Below are positions 18,055 to 26,870 of a stretch of 64,000 bases of DNA, in pieces. Source of the DNA: Alphaproteobacteria bacterium (GTDB taxonomy: Bacteria > Pseudomonadota > Alphaproteobacteria > UBA8366 > GCA-2717185); the NCBI GenBank assembly GCA_012103325.1, contig WLWY01000005.1:124001-188000 (forward strand), read 5' to 3'. Under the pieces are notes generated by a model that saw only the letters and a list, made by a program, of their open reading frames with translations, made no database searches and had not been told where the DNA came from. The translations under genes were made by a program, and so were the position numbers. Position 1 is the first letter of the stretch, and every line of letters begins with the position of its first letter.

Positions 18055-18673
18055 CAATCTCCGCAAATACATCGTGAAACATCGCTTCCGTCAGCCGGCC
18101 GGTGTTCGTGTTGTAGCGCGAGCAGTGGTAGCTATCGGCGAGAACAAGGCCGTCGGGCAATTCATGAAATACGTTGTGGCCGAAGCGCCAGTCTTTCTGC
18201 TTGAGGCCCCGTGCGCGCAGTAGAGACGCATGGGAGATGGTGCCCAGCGCCAGGATAACGCGCAAATTCTTCATGCTGTCGATTTCCGCGTTCAGGAAGG
18301 GGCGGCAGGTATTGATTTCCGCACCAACCGGCTTGTTTTGCGGCGGCACGCAGCGAACGGCGTTCGTCACCCGGCAATCGACAAGCGACAGTTCGTCGTC
18401 CGGAGACTCGCCATAGCGTCCTTCCGCGAATCCGAACCGCTTTAGGGTTGGGTATAGGAGTTGGCCCGCATAATCGCCGGTGAAGGGGCGGCTGGTGCGG
18501 TTGGCACCACGCAATCCCGGTGCGAGTCCGACCACCAGAAGAGCGGCGTCCGTCGAGCCGAAACTTTCGACGGGTGCATTGTGCCAGTCTGGCCAGTTGG
18601 CCCGGTTTTCTTCCCTGAAGGAGACGAGCCTGGGACAAAGCGGGCAATCCCTCCCGGGGGACGTCTCGCTCAT
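18035..18673 (-). CDS. Uracil-DNA glycosylase, type 5 (UDGb-like)
   Basis: DNA repair enzyme removing uracil and other deaminated bases. The 212-residue protein has N-terminal iron-sulfur cysteines (CPLCPRLV), motif 1 GLAPGLRGANRTSRPFTGD near residue 51, two further cysteines in DCRVTNAVRCVPP near residue 100, and the His motif SYHCSRYNTNTGRLT near residue 180. The GLAPG motif without the Asp/Asn of family 1, plus the RYN(T)NTGRLT end, place it in the family-5 group found in alphaproteobacteria. Convergent overlap with smpB. Confidence 0.88.
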   Translation of the reverse strand: MSETSPGRDCPLCPRLVSFREENRANWPDWHNAPVESFGSTDAALLVVGLAPGLRGANRTSRPFTGDYAGQLLYPTLKRFGFAEGRYGESPDDELSLVDCRVTNAVRCVPPQNKPVGAEINTCRPFLNAEIDSMKNLRVILALGTISHASLLRARGLKQKDWRFGHNVFHELPDGLVLADSYHCSRYNTNTGRLTEAMFHDVFAEIASRVRA

Positions 18674-18706
18674 GCGTGCTGCTCGTTCGCGTTGGAAACG
18701 TTAGCG

Positions 18707-19351
18707 TCAGGCTGTCGTGACGATGGGGTCGTCGTACTCATCATCGTCGTAGTCATCGTCATTAAGCTCGTCCGGTTGATCGTCCGGAAGGTCGTCCACT
18801 TCGTTTTCCTTGCGAACATGTTTTCGGGCGATTTCGCTCGTAAGATCCATGAGTTCGACGAAATGGTCGGCTTGGCGCCGCAGTTCGTCGGCGACCATCG
18901 GCGGTGAAGATTTCACTGTGCTGACGACAGTGACACGCACGCCTTTTCTTTGAATGGCCTCAACCAGGCGGCGGAAATCGCCATCTCCGGAGAACAGCAC
19001 AACATGGTCTAGGATCCCAGCCATTTCCATGACATCGATTGCGAGTTCGATGTCCATATTGCCTTTGATCTTGCGGCGCCCGTAATTGTCGGTGAATTCC
19101 TTCGTCGGCTTCGTCACCATCGTGTAGCCGTTGTAGTCGAGCCAGTCGACAAGCGGCCGGATCGGCGAATACTCCTGATCTTCAATGAGCGCCGTGTAGT
19201 AAAACGCGCGAATGACACGCGTATTTTCGCCAAAGATGCTTAAGAGGCGCTTGTAGTTGATATCGAAACCAAGCGCTCGCGCCGCCGCGTAAAGATTAGC
19301 CCCGTCGATAAATAATGCTGTTTTTTCATCTTTATAGAATTTGAAAGTCAT
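18707..19351 (-). CDS. NYN-domain (LabA/DUF88-type) protein, probable RNase
   Basis: 214 residues. The NYN/PIN-like domain covers about residues 8-165, with acidic residues expected of a metal-dependent nuclease: FIDGANLYAAARALG at the start, KGNMDIELAIDVMEM near residue 95, and LFSGDGDFRRLVEAI near residue 118. The tail after residue 180 is extremely acidic (DDDYDDDEYDD) and probably disordered. The family includes cyanobacterial LabA and bacterial PIN-like RNases; its target here is unknown. It is divergent from rpoZ across a 265-bp spacer. Confidence 0.85.
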   Translation of the reverse strand: MTFKFYKDEKTALFIDGANLYAAARALGFDINYKRLLSIFGENTRVIRAFYYTALIEDQEYSPIRPLVDWLDYNGYTMVTKPTKEFTDNYGRRKIKGNMDIELAIDVMEMAGILDHVVLFSGDGDFRRLVEAIQRKGVRVTVVSTVKSSPPMVADELRRQADHFVELMDLTSEIARKHVRKENEVDDLPDDQPDELNDDDYDDDEYDDPIVTTA

Positions 19352-19616
19352 TCCGAATTACCTTGAAAACAACAGAAATTAATTATCCCCAGCCGAACTG
19401 TGAATTTTTCAGTCACGGGCGACAATTCGCCAGTATAATAAAGTATTTATAATGATCGGACTAGCCCGACAAGAGGCTGTACGGGTTTATATTTGGCGTA
19501 AAACCGGGCGTTGATCGCCAAAAGCGCGTGGTTGCGGCAATTTTCTTGAATTGCCCAGTTCCCGCGCCTATATTCCGCCGCCCGCATGCGTTCGGCGAAA
19601 ATGGAGAAATTTTCCG
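19352..19616. promoter_or_regulatory. Divergent intergenic region upstream of rpoZ
   Basis: 265 bases, AT-rich in the first half. A plausible sigma-70 promoter for rpoZ is TTGAAT (19546-19551), a 17-base spacer, then TATATT (19569-19574), about 43 bases before the start codon. The NYN gene presumably has its promoter in the AT-rich half. No open reading frame of note is seen. Confidence 0.5.
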
Positions 19617-19979
19617 ATGGCCCGTGTAACCGTAGAAGATTGCGTTCTCAAGATTCCAAATCGTTTTGAGTTGGTTGTTCTTGCTGCACAACGAAGCCGC
19701 ACTATTTCCGCCGGTGCGCCGCTTTCGATAGACCGGGACAACGACAAGAATCCGGTTGTTGCGCTGCGCGAAATTGCAGACGAGACGATCGAGCTCGAAG
19801 AGCTGGAAAATAACGTCGTTCGCAGCATGCAAAAGCATGTTGAGATTGACGAACCTGAGGAAGAAGACCCCATCGAGTTAATGGCCGGCGCCGCGATGGC
19901 GGGAGATGCCGATATCATCGGGAGCGACGCGCCGCAACCTATCGAAGCACCTCAAGACACTAACAAAGAAGAATATTAA
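19617..19979 (+). CDS. rpoZ: RNA polymerase omega subunit
   Basis: Small subunit that helps assemble and stabilise RNA polymerase. The 120-residue product has the omega core: [28 protein letters not shown] at the start and [15 protein letters not shown] near residue 42. The alphaproteobacterial-type acidic tail rich in Glu, Asp and Ala follows. The track start at 19551 is upstream of the promoter; ATG 19617 is standard. The next gene, rsh, is the common neighbour, linking omega and ppGpp metabolism in one transcript. Confidence 0.96.
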   Translation: MARVTVEDCVLKIPNRFELVVLAAQRSRTISAGAPLSIDRDNDKNPVVALREIADETIELEELENNVVRSMQKHVEIDEPEEEDPIELMAGAAMAGDADIIGSDAPQPIEAPQDTNKEEY

Positions 19980-20022
19980 CCTGCGGGGCGGGCCTCTGCT
20001 TCGCGTCATGGAGTAACGCCGC

Positions 20023-22155
20023 ATGATGCGGCAATATGAGCTTGTAGAACGCGTTAAGAGCTACGATCCGGGCGCGGATGAGGATGCCCTCAATCGCGCC
20101 TATGTTTTTTCGATGAAAGCGCACGGCACGCAGAAACGCGAATCCGGCGACCCCTATTTTTCCCATCCTGTCGAAGTAGCCGGCATTCTGTCGGACAAGA
20201 AGCTCGACTGCGATTCCATTATTACCGGCCTGCTGCACGATACCGTCGAGGATACGCTGGCGACGATGGAGGATATACAGGGCTTGTTTGGCGACGATGT
20301 CGCTCGGCTCGTGGATGGCGTCACCAAACTCAGCCAGATCGAGACCCTGTCCGACCGCGCCAAGCAGGCGGAAAATTTCCGCAAGCTTCTGCTGGCGATG
20401 TCGCAGGATATTCGCGTTCTACTCGTCAAGCAGGCCGACCGCCTGCACAACATGCGCACGCTGCAATTCGTGCGCAACGAGAAGAAGCGTTCGCGTATTG
20501 CCCTGGAAACGATGGATATCTATGCGCCGCTGGCGGAGCGGATCGGCATTCGCGACTGGAAGGACGAATTGGAAGACCGCGCGTTTATGGAACTTAACCC
20601 CGATGCGCGGGACTCCATTGAACGGCGCCTTACCTTTTTGCGCGAAAGCGGAGGCGATATTGTTGGCCGGGTGACCTCCGAACTGACGCAGACGTTGGCG
20701 AAGAATGGCGTGGAGGCCGATGTGTTCGGCCGAGAAAAGTCGCCCTATTCGATCTGGCGCAAGATGCAGCGCAAGAATATCGGCTTTGAACAGCTTTCCG
20801 ACATCATGGCGTTCCGGGTGATCGTCGAACGGGTCGAGGACTGTTATCAGGCGCTGGGCGCCATCCATGGCCACTACCGCGTCGTCCCCGGCCGGTTCAA
20901 GGATTATGTTTCCATTCCGAAACCGAACGACTACCGGTCTCTGCATACCAGTGTCTACGGCCCGGAGAACCAGCGCATCGAAATACAAATCCGGACCGAG
21001 GAGATGCATCAGGTTGCGGAGCTTGGGGTCGCCGCACATTGGCAGTTCAAGCAGAACAGGACGACCGATGGCCGACAGTATCGCTGGCTGCGAGAGTTGC
21101 TCGAAATTCTTGATCATGCCGAAGCGCCGGAAGAGTTTCTCGAACACACAAAACTTGAGATGTTTTCCGATCAGGTTTTCTGCTTCTCGCCGAAGGGGGA
21201 CCTGATGGAACTGCCGCGTGGCGCGACGCCGGTCGATTTCGCCTATGCCGTACATACCGAGGTTGGCGACAGGTGTGTGAGTGCGAAAATCAACGGGCAC
21301 GCCGTCCCGCTACGGACCGAGCTAAAAAATGGCGATCAGGTGGAAATTCAGACATCCAAGGTTCAGACACCGTCGCCGATGTGGGATGGCTTCGTCGTTA
21401 CCGGCAAGGCTCGCGCCTGCATACGGCGGTTCGTAAGATCCCAAACGCGCGAGCAGTATATCCGGCTCGGCCGTGAAATTGTCGAGAAGGCCTTCCGCCG
21501 CGAAGGGCGTAAGGTCGTGACCAGGACGCTGAAGAGCGTACTGGTCAGCTTTTCCTGCCGTACCTTGGACGATCTGTTCGCAATGGTGGGGCAGGGACAG
21601 CTGACCGGGCAGGAGGTATTCGACGTCACCTATCCCTCGGCCAAACGCGGCCGTAAGCGGCCCGCCACCAGTAACGGCAACGGGAAGGCAGCGCCGGAGG
21701 AATTTGCCGTGCCGATCCGCGGCCTGATCCCGGGGATGGCTGTCCATCTCGCCGCTTGTTGCCACCCGCTTCCCGGGGAGCAAATCGTCGGAATCGTATC
21801 TACGGGTAAGGGTTTGACGGTCCATACGAAAGATTGCGAGACGCTGGAAAATTTTGTCGAGATGCCGGAGCAATGGGTCGGTGTTCAGTGGGACGATAGC
21901 GCGGAAGGGACGGCAAACCATGTCGGCCGGCTCATTGTTATTCTGGCGAACAGGCCGGGCAGCCTGGCGGCACTCACATCGGTCATCGGCCGCAATAATG
22001 GCAACATCTCGAACTTGAAGATAAACGACCGTGCGGAAGAATTCTTCGAAATGCAGATCGACATCGAGGTGAGCGACGTCAAGCATCTGACGAATATCAT
22101 CGCGGAATTGCGCGCGGATCCGGCGGTCGGCTCGGTTGAACGCGCACGAGGCTAA
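20023..22155 (+). CDS. rsh: Bifunctional (p)ppGpp synthetase/hydrolase
   Basis: Makes and degrades the alarmone (p)ppGpp. The 710-residue protein contains an N-terminal HD hydrolase domain (HPVEVAGIL, then LLHDTVEDT near residue 70) and a synthetase domain (about 235-350) with RFKDYVSIPKPNDYRSLHT. It then has a TGS domain (about 385-450) and a C-terminal ACT domain (RPGSLAALTSVI). The RxKD form of the synthetase motif and the intact HD motif indicate that both activities are kept, as in SpoT/Rsh rather than RelA. A palindromic repeat element begins at its stop codon. Confidence 0.96.
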   Translation: MMRQYELVERVKSYDPGADEDALNRAYVFSMKAHGTQKRESGDPYFSHPVEVAGILSDKKLDCDSIITGLLHDTVEDTLATMEDIQGLFGDDVARLVDGVTKLSQIETLSDRAKQAENFRKLLLAMSQDIRVLLVKQADRLHNMRTLQFVRNEKKRSRIALETMDIYAPLAERIGIRDWKDELEDRAFMELNPDARDSIERRLTFLRESGGDIVGRVTSELTQTLAKNGVEADVFGREKSPYSIWRKMQRKNIGFEQLSDIMAFRVIVERVEDCYQALGAIHGHYRVVPGRFKDYVSIPKPNDYRSLHTSVYGPENQRIEIQIRTEEMHQVAELGVAAHWQFKQNRTTDGRQYRWLRELLEILDHAEAPEEFLEHTKLEMFSDQVFCFSPKGDLMELPRGATPVDFAYAVHTEVGDRCVSAKINGHAVPLRTELKNGDQVEIQTSKVQTPSPMWDGFVVTGKARACIRRFVRSQTREQYIRLGREIVEKAFRREGRKVVTRTLKSVLVSFSCRTLDDLFAMVGQGQLTGQEVFDVTYPSAKRGRKRPATSNGNGKAAPEEFAVPIRGLIPGMAVHLAACCHPLPGEQIVGIVSTGKGLTVHTKDCETLENFVEMPEQWVGVQWDDSAEGTANHVGRLIVILANRPGSLAALTSVIGRNNGNISNLKINDRAEEFFEMQIDIEVSDVKHLTNIIAELRADPAVGSVERARG

Positions 22156-22417
22156 TACCAAGGAGTGATGATAGTGACCCCTAGAGATCGCATCTGCGGT
22201 CCGTCGGGTAGGAGGGACGGCGCCGGCGATGCGGGGCATCGTCAAGCCGTTCCGACGCCCTCCGACGGGCCGCAGACGCGACCGGAACGGCAGCTTAGCG
22301 CGGCTTTCGGACAGCGTCGCGCGCGGCTTTCGATGCCCCGCATCGCCGCGCCGCACGCTCCTTGCCGAAAACCGCGCTAAGCTGTCTCTATGGGTCGCTA
22401 TCATCACTCCTTGGTAT
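22155..22417. repeat. Compound palindromic repeat element, copy A (two hairpins within one pair of terminal repeats)
   Basis: Outer inverted repeats start ATACCAAGGAGTGATGATAG and end with its exact complement; pairing then continues for several bases with mismatches. Inside are two separate stem-loops. The first (about 22190-22280) has arms around CTGCGGTCCGTCGG and a centre CGATGCGGGGCATCG. The second (about 22290-22386) has arms around CAGCTTAGCGCGG and the centre in the opposite orientation. Terminal CCAAGG next to TA on both sides suggests a TA target. It looks like two copies joined with the inner terminal repeats lost. It fills the rsh-to-DUF2062 gap, and no gene is seen in it. Confidence 0.85.
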
Positions 22418-22418
22418 A

Positions 22419-23015
22419 ATGTTCAAACGGCGTGAAAAACTGGCCCCTGGCCGGCGGCTCATGGGATGGTTGTGGCCGGAGATGGGGTGGCGGCGGCTTT
22501 GGCGGTATACGGTCTATCGCGTTATTCGGTTGCCCGGCACGCCTTACGGTATTGCCGCAGGGTTCGCGTGCGGAGCGGCGGTTTCCTTTACGCCGCTGAT
22601 CGGACTTCACGTCGTGCTGGGCATGGTGGTTGCTTGGCTGATCCGGGGAAACATGGTCGCGGCACTGATCGGCACGGTACTGGGCAACCCGTGGACCTTC
22701 CCGCTTATCTGGGTTTGGACCTATAAGCTTGGAATATGGCTCGGCGCCGGCTCCCACTCGGCAACGTCTTCGGAGCAAAGGGTCGGCGGCCTGTTGCCGG
22801 ATGTGGTCGACGGGATCCTCCGATTTGACGTGCGGTTTCTTGTTGCCGAGGTCTGGCCGATTATGGCGCCGATGCTGGCTGGTGGTGCCGTCACCGCCAC
22901 CGTTGTTTGGATCGTGGCATTCCTGCTCTTGAAGCGGGTACTCGACATATATCAGAATAGGCGTGCCGCCCGTGTTGGCGCGAAATCACTGAGGGTTGCG
23001 AACCATGAAACCTAA
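22419..23015 (+). CDS. DUF2062 membrane protein
   Basis: 198 residues with several membrane segments: [20 protein letters not shown] near residue 42, then [24 protein letters not shown], and a C-terminal [15 protein letters not shown]. The [16 protein letters not shown] and [10 protein letters not shown] motifs are typical of DUF2062. The function of the family is not known. The ORF track starts at 22362 inside the repeat element; the ATG at 22419 is immediately after the terminal repeat, so the repeat supplies its 5' untranslated region, and AGGAG-like sequence of the repeat end is on the wrong strand to serve as its ribosome binding site. pdxJ overlaps its end by 11 bases. Confidence 0.8.
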   Translation: MFKRREKLAPGRRLMGWLWPEMGWRRLWRYTVYRVIRLPGTPYGIAAGFACGAAVSFTPLIGLHVVLGMVVAWLIRGNMVAALIGTVLGNPWTFPLIWVWTYKLGIWLGAGSHSATSSEQRVGGLLPDVVDGILRFDVRFLVAEVWPIMAPMLAGGAVTATVVWIVAFLLLKRVLDIYQNRRAARVGAKSLRVANHET

Positions 23016-23760
23016 ACTCCGCCTTGGCGTGAATATCGACCATGTGGCGACGATCCGGAACGCCCGCGGTGGCGTCTATCCGGACCCTGTGCGGGCCGCA
23101 AAACTGGCGGCTGCGGCTGGTGCCGATGGGATTACGGCGCATTTGCGCGAAGATCGCCGGCACATCCGTGACGAGGATATCCAGCGCATCAACAGCGAAG
23201 TGGACAAGCCGCTGAACTTTGAAATGGCCGCCACGGCGGAGATGTTGGACATTGCGCTGAAGCACAAGCCGCACGCGGCCTGCATTGTGCCCGAAAAACG
23301 GGAAGAGCAGACGACGGAAGGCGGCTTGGACGCGATTGGCGGGCACAACCATCTAAAGCCCTTTATCCGCCAGCTCGCCGACGCCGGTATCCGGGTGTCC
23401 CTGTTCATCGAGCCGGACCCGATCCAGCTCGACGCGGCGGTTTCGCTGGGCGCGCCGGTCGTCGAATTGCATACAGGCCGCTACGCGGAACTCGAGGGCG
23501 TTGAACAAGATACGGAGTTCGCACGGATCGAAGCCGCTGCCGCGCATGCGGAGACAATTGGTCTGGAATGCCATGCTGGTCATGGATTGACCTTCGATAA
23601 TGTGGCGCCGGTTGCCGCGATTACCTCGGTCGTCGAGTTGAATATCGGGCACTTCCTGATCGGCGAGGCGATTTTCAGCGGTCTCGACAGCGCGATTCGG
23701 CGCATGCGGTCGCTGATGGACAAGGCGCGGGCCGATGCCGAAGGCGCGCGCAGCGCATGA
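23005..23760 (+). CDS. pdxJ: Pyridoxine 5'-phosphate synthase
   Basis: Last step of de novo vitamin B6 synthesis: joins 1-deoxyxylulose 5-phosphate and 3-amino-1-hydroxyacetone phosphate. The 251-residue TIM-barrel protein has the family landmarks [18 protein letters not shown] at the start, [10 protein letters not shown] near residue 45, [14 protein letters not shown] near residue 93, and [13 protein letters not shown] near residue 190. The start at 23005 overlaps the DUF2062 stop; acpS overlaps the 3' end as ATGA. The pdxJ-acpS pairing is widespread in proteobacteria. Confidence 0.96.
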   Translation: MKPKLRLGVNIDHVATIRNARGGVYPDPVRAAKLAAAAGADGITAHLREDRRHIRDEDIQRINSEVDKPLNFEMAATAEMLDIALKHKPHAACIVPEKREEQTTEGGLDAIGGHNHLKPFIRQLADAGIRVSLFIEPDPIQLDAAVSLGAPVVELHTGRYAELEGVEQDTEFARIEAAAAHAETIGLECHAGHGLTFDNVAPVAAITSVVELNIGHFLIGEAIFSGLDSAIRRMRSLMDKARADAEGARSA

Positions 23761-24158
23761 TCCTCGGTCTCGGCACCGATTTGTGCGATATCGGCCGCGT
23801 GGCGGAAACGCTGAAACGCTTTCCCGGCCGATTCGAAAATCGCCTTTATACCGAGCAGGAACAGGCCCGCGCCGAGCGCCGTCCGTTCAACCGCGATGGC
23901 CGTTACGCGCAAATGTTCGCTGCCAAGGAAGCCTGCTCGAAGGCGCTGGGTACCGGATTCCGAAGAGGCGTTTTCTGGCGCGATATGGAAGTCGTGCATC
24001 TGCGGTCCGGCAAGCCCACGATGCAGCTGAGCGGCGGCGCGCTGGCGCGCATGCAGGCGTTGACCCCGGACGGGATGCGTGCCCAGGTAGAGCTTTCCTT
24101 GAGCGACGAGTCGGGGCTGGCGAATGCCGTCGTGATCATTTTCGCCGTCCCGGCGTGA
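23757..24158 (+). CDS. acpS: Holo-[acyl-carrier-protein] synthase
   Basis: Transfers 4'-phosphopantetheine from CoA to acyl carrier protein. 133 residues, with the metal-binding motif [13 protein letters not shown] at the start and the second motif [16 protein letters not shown] near residue 52, the standard size for the family. It overlaps pdxJ by four bases, so translation is coupled. lepB follows after about 105 bases. Confidence 0.95.
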   Translation: MILGLGTDLCDIGRVAETLKRFPGRFENRLYTEQEQARAERRPFNRDGRYAQMFAAKEACSKALGTGFRRGVFWRDMEVVHLRSGKPTMQLSGGALARMQALTPDGMRAQVELSLSDESGLANAVVIIFAVPA

Positions 24159-24263
24159 TGCCATTGTGATGACCTCCTGGCGGGCCGGCATCGACACCCC
24201 CCTTGACAGGACTGAGTCCGGGCGACCATAAAGCCGCCCGACGGTTCCCCGCAAAGGCATTAA

Positions 24264-25058
24264 ATGGCGTCAAAAATTCCCAGGAGTGGCTCTGGCGCTG
24301 AGGCTAAGGCGGAATCGGATTCCGGCGGCGTGCTGGAAACGCTGAAGACCGTTGTTTATGCGATCCTTTTTGCCGTTATCGTCCGAACCTTCGCGTTCGA
24401 ACCCTTCAACATTCCGTCCGGGTCGATGATCCCGACATTGTTGGTCGGGGACTATCTGTTCGTTTCCAAATTTTCCTACGGGTACAGCAAGCACTCGCTG
24501 CCGTTCAGCCCACCGATTTTCAAAGGCCGGATCTTCGAAAGCCAGCCGGAGCGCGGCGATGTCGCCGTCTTCAAGCTGCCGCGCGACAACAAGACCGATT
24601 ATATAAAGCGGATCATCGGATTGCCGGGCGACCGCATTCAGGTCATCACCGGTATCTTGCATGTGAATGGCGAGCCGATGAAGCGCCGGCGGGTCGGCGA
24701 TTTCCCGGGGGAGCGGCCAGGCCAGCGGGCGGCGATCCAGTATCAGGAGACGCTGCCGGGCGGACTTGTCCACAACATCATCGAAACGAATGGCGATTTC
24801 GGACCGTTGGACAACACCGGTATCTTTACCGTGCCGAAGGGACATTATTTCGCGATGGGCGACAATCGCGACAGTTCCCTGGACAGCCGTGTACTCAACA
24901 GGGACGGGTCTGCCCCGGTCGGGTTTGTTCCCGCGGAGAACCTGGTTGGGCGGGCGGAATTCCTGTTCTTCTCGACCAATGGCGAGGCCCGAATCTGGGA
25001 AATCTGGAAATGGCCGTTTTCGATACGCTACAGTCGCCTCTTTAACGGCATTGAGTAG
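24264..25058 (+). CDS. lepB: Signal peptidase I
   Basis: Removes signal peptides from exported proteins at the inner membrane. The 264-residue protein has one membrane segment (VVYAILFAVIVRTFAF, about residues 29-45). The catalytic Ser lies in IPSGSMIPTLLVGDYL near residue 52, and the catalytic Lys in DYIKRIIGLPGDRI near residue 115. The late box is GDNRDSSLDSR near residue 200. A single N-terminal membrane segment is usual in alphaproteobacteria. Palindromic repeat copy B starts two bases after its stop. Confidence 0.95.
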   Translation: MASKIPRSGSGAEAKAESDSGGVLETLKTVVYAILFAVIVRTFAFEPFNIPSGSMIPTLLVGDYLFVSKFSYGYSKHSLPFSPPIFKGRIFESQPERGDVAVFKLPRDNKTDYIKRIIGLPGDRIQVITGILHVNGEPMKRRRVGDFPGERPGQRAAIQYQETLPGGLVHNIIETNGDFGPLDNTGIFTVPKGHYFAMGDNRDSSLDSRVLNRDGSAPVGFVPAENLVGRAEFLFFSTNGEARIWEIWKWPFSIRYSRLFNGIE

Positions 25059-25060
25059 TC

Positions 25061-25220
25061 ATACCAAGGAGCGGTGATAGTGACCCTTAGAGACGGGTTA
25101 TCCAGGCCTTCGGCAAGGAGCATACGGTGCAGCGATGCGGGGCATCGGAAGCCGTGTGCGACGCAGCCCGAAGGCCTGGATAACCCGTCTCTAAGGGTCA
25201 CTATCACCGCTCCTTGGTAT
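25061..25220. repeat. Palindromic repeat element, copy B (perfect 53-bp stem)
   Basis: 160 bases. Bases 25061-25113 are the exact reverse complement of 25168-25220 (53 of 53). The interior has a second stem (GCATACGG with CCGTGTGC) and the central hairpin CGATGCGGGGCATCG. The outer 20 bases (ATACCAAGGAGCGGTGATAG) match copy A with few differences, while the middle of the stem does not. The ends again read TA-CCAAGG...CCTTGG-TA. It lies between lepB and rnc, so any lepB-rnc transcript would contain a long double-stranded segment 22 bases before the rnc start. The ORF called across it (25074-25277) is an artefact. Confidence 0.92.
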
Positions 25221-25242
25221 AACCTCCCGAAGCGGCGGAGCG

Positions 25243-25914
25243 ATGACGAAAGAACTTGCCGCAGCGTTACAGTATGAGTTCAGCGATTCCCAGGTGCTGG
25301 CCACCGCGCTGACGCACGGCAGTGCGGCGTCCAAGCCGGATGACACCTATGAGCGCCTCGAATTTCTCGGCGACCGGGTCTTGTCCCTCGCGATCGCCGA
25401 GCTGCTTTTCAATTCCTATCCCGACGAGAACGAAGGCAAGCTTGCCCGCCGCTATGTCGCGTTGGTGCGCCGGGAAACCCTGGCCGATGTCGCGACGGAG
25501 CTAGGGCTGGGCGCGTATATCGTCATGAGCCAGAGCGAGGCCGATGCGGGCGGCCGCGAAAACCCGTCGCTGCTGGCGGATGTTTGCGAAGCGGTCATCG
25601 CGGCCATATATCTCGATGGCGGATTGGCGCCGGCCGTGTCCTTCATTCAGCGCTATTGGCGGGACCGGATGAACCAGTCGGATAAGCCGCCGCTCGATGC
25701 GAAAACGGCCCTGCAGGAATGGGCCCAGGGGCGGGGACTGCCGCTGCCGGCCTACGAAATCGTCGAGCGCACGGGGCCGGATCATGCGCCGACCTTTACC
25801 ATCGCCGTGTCCGTCGGCGATAGCCAGACGGGGCAGGGCGAAGGCTCGACCCGACGCGCGGCGGAGCAGGCGGCGGCTGAGGTTTTGCTGGAAATGTTGA
25901 CGGCCGATGACTGA
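25243..25914 (+). CDS. rnc: Ribonuclease III
   Basis: Double-strand-specific RNase acting in rRNA and mRNA processing. 223 residues: a catalytic domain with the signature ERLEFLGDRVLSLAIAELL near residue 38 and the acidic residues of LADVCEAVIAAIYLDGG near residue 110. A C-terminal dsRNA-binding domain runs from about residue 155 (DAKTALQEWAQGRGLPLPAY). ATG 25243 follows GGCGGAG. The start lies just after the perfect palindrome of repeat copy B, which could be a target of this very enzyme. era overlaps the 3' end by eight bases. Confidence 0.96.
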   Translation: MTKELAAALQYEFSDSQVLATALTHGSAASKPDDTYERLEFLGDRVLSLAIAELLFNSYPDENEGKLARRYVALVRRETLADVATELGLGAYIVMSQSEADAGGRENPSLLADVCEAVIAAIYLDGGLAPAVSFIQRYWRDRMNQSDKPPLDAKTALQEWAQGRGLPLPAYEIVERTGPDHAPTFTIAVSVGDSQTGQGEGSTRRAAEQAAAEVLLEMLTADD

Positions 25915-26812
25915 CGAACCTGAAAACACCGGTATGCGCTTTGGTTTTATCGCCGTTCTGGGTGCGCCGAACGCCGGCAAGTCCACGCTGATCAACCGGA
26001 TCGTTGGCGCGAAGGTGTCGATCGTCTCGCCCAAGGTGCAGACGACGCGGACCCGGGTTCTCGGCATCATGATTCAGGACAAGAGCCAACTCGTCTTCGT
26101 CGATACGCCGGGCATTTTTGCACCGAAGAAGCGGCTCGACCGCGCGATGGTGGACGCCGCCTGGAAAGGCGCGTCCGACGCCGACCTGCTGGCGCTGGTT
26201 GTCGACAGCGAGCGGGGCTTCGACCGCAATACACGGAACATTGTCGCGAATCTGAAGTCGGATGCGGTTCTGATACTCAACAAGGTCGACCGGGTGCCCC
26301 GCGAAAAACTGCTGGCGTTGGCACAGTCGATCCACGAGGCGGGGAAATTTCGTGAGACCTTCATGATTTCCGCGCTGAACGGCGACGGCGTGGACGATCT
26401 GGTCGCCTATTTTGCGGCCCAAGTGCCGGCGGGAATCTGGATGTTCCCGGACGACCAGCTTTCCGACATGCCGATGCGCCTGATGGCGGCGGAGATCGTC
26501 CGCGAACAGCTTTTCCTGCAGCTCCATCAGGAACTGCCCTACGCCCTAACGGTCGAGACCGAGGACTGGAAGACGCTGAAGGACGGCAGCGTGCGTATCG
26601 CGGCCGTCGTCATCATCGAGCGTGACAGTCACAAGGGCATGGTGCTGGGCAAGCGCGGTGCGCGGATCAAGGAAGTCGGCGCGACGGCGCGCGCCGAACT
26701 CGAAACCATGTTCGACTGCAAGGTGCATTTGTTCCTGCACGTCAAGGTACGCAGCGACTGGAAGGACAAGGCCGAGCACTACCGCGCCCTCGGCCTCGAC
26801 TTCCCGTCTTAA
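25907..26812 (+). CDS. era: GTPase Era
   Basis: GTPase needed for 16S rRNA maturation and 30S assembly. 301 residues with G1 GAPNAGKSTLINR near residue 18, the switch region VQTTRTRVLGI, G3 DTPGIF near residue 65, and G4 NKVDRVPRE near residue 125. A KH domain at the C-terminus contains VLGKRGARIKEVG near residue 246. It overlaps rnc (ATGACTGA). recO, normally the next gene, is 5.2 kb away because of the insertion described below. Confidence 0.96.
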   Translation: MTDEPENTGMRFGFIAVLGAPNAGKSTLINRIVGAKVSIVSPKVQTTRTRVLGIMIQDKSQLVFVDTPGIFAPKKRLDRAMVDAAWKGASDADLLALVVDSERGFDRNTRNIVANLKSDAVLILNKVDRVPREKLLALAQSIHEAGKFRETFMISALNGDGVDDLVAYFAAQVPAGIWMFPDDQLSDMPMRLMAAEIVREQLFLQLHQELPYALTVETEDWKTLKDGSVRIAAVVIIERDSHKGMVLGKRGARIKEVGATARAELETMFDCKVHLFLHVKVRSDWKDKAEHYRALGLDFPS

Positions 26813-26870
26813 GGATTCCTCTGCGTAATAAGGCTATCGGCCTCGTTTCCACCCCCTTCCTAACCTTCCC

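Noticed and set aside
21322-22407. 361-residue open frame on the minus strand
   Set aside because: Antisense to rsh and running into the palindromic repeat; no recognisable domain.
22155-25220. CRISPR-like reading of the repeated palindromes
   Set aside because: Only two loci 2.6 kb apart, no regular spacers, no cas genes. The structure is terminal repeats and hairpins.
25074-25277. 67-residue open frame across the lepB-rnc gap
   Set aside because: It is read through the palindrome, so it encodes its own complement; no protein signal.
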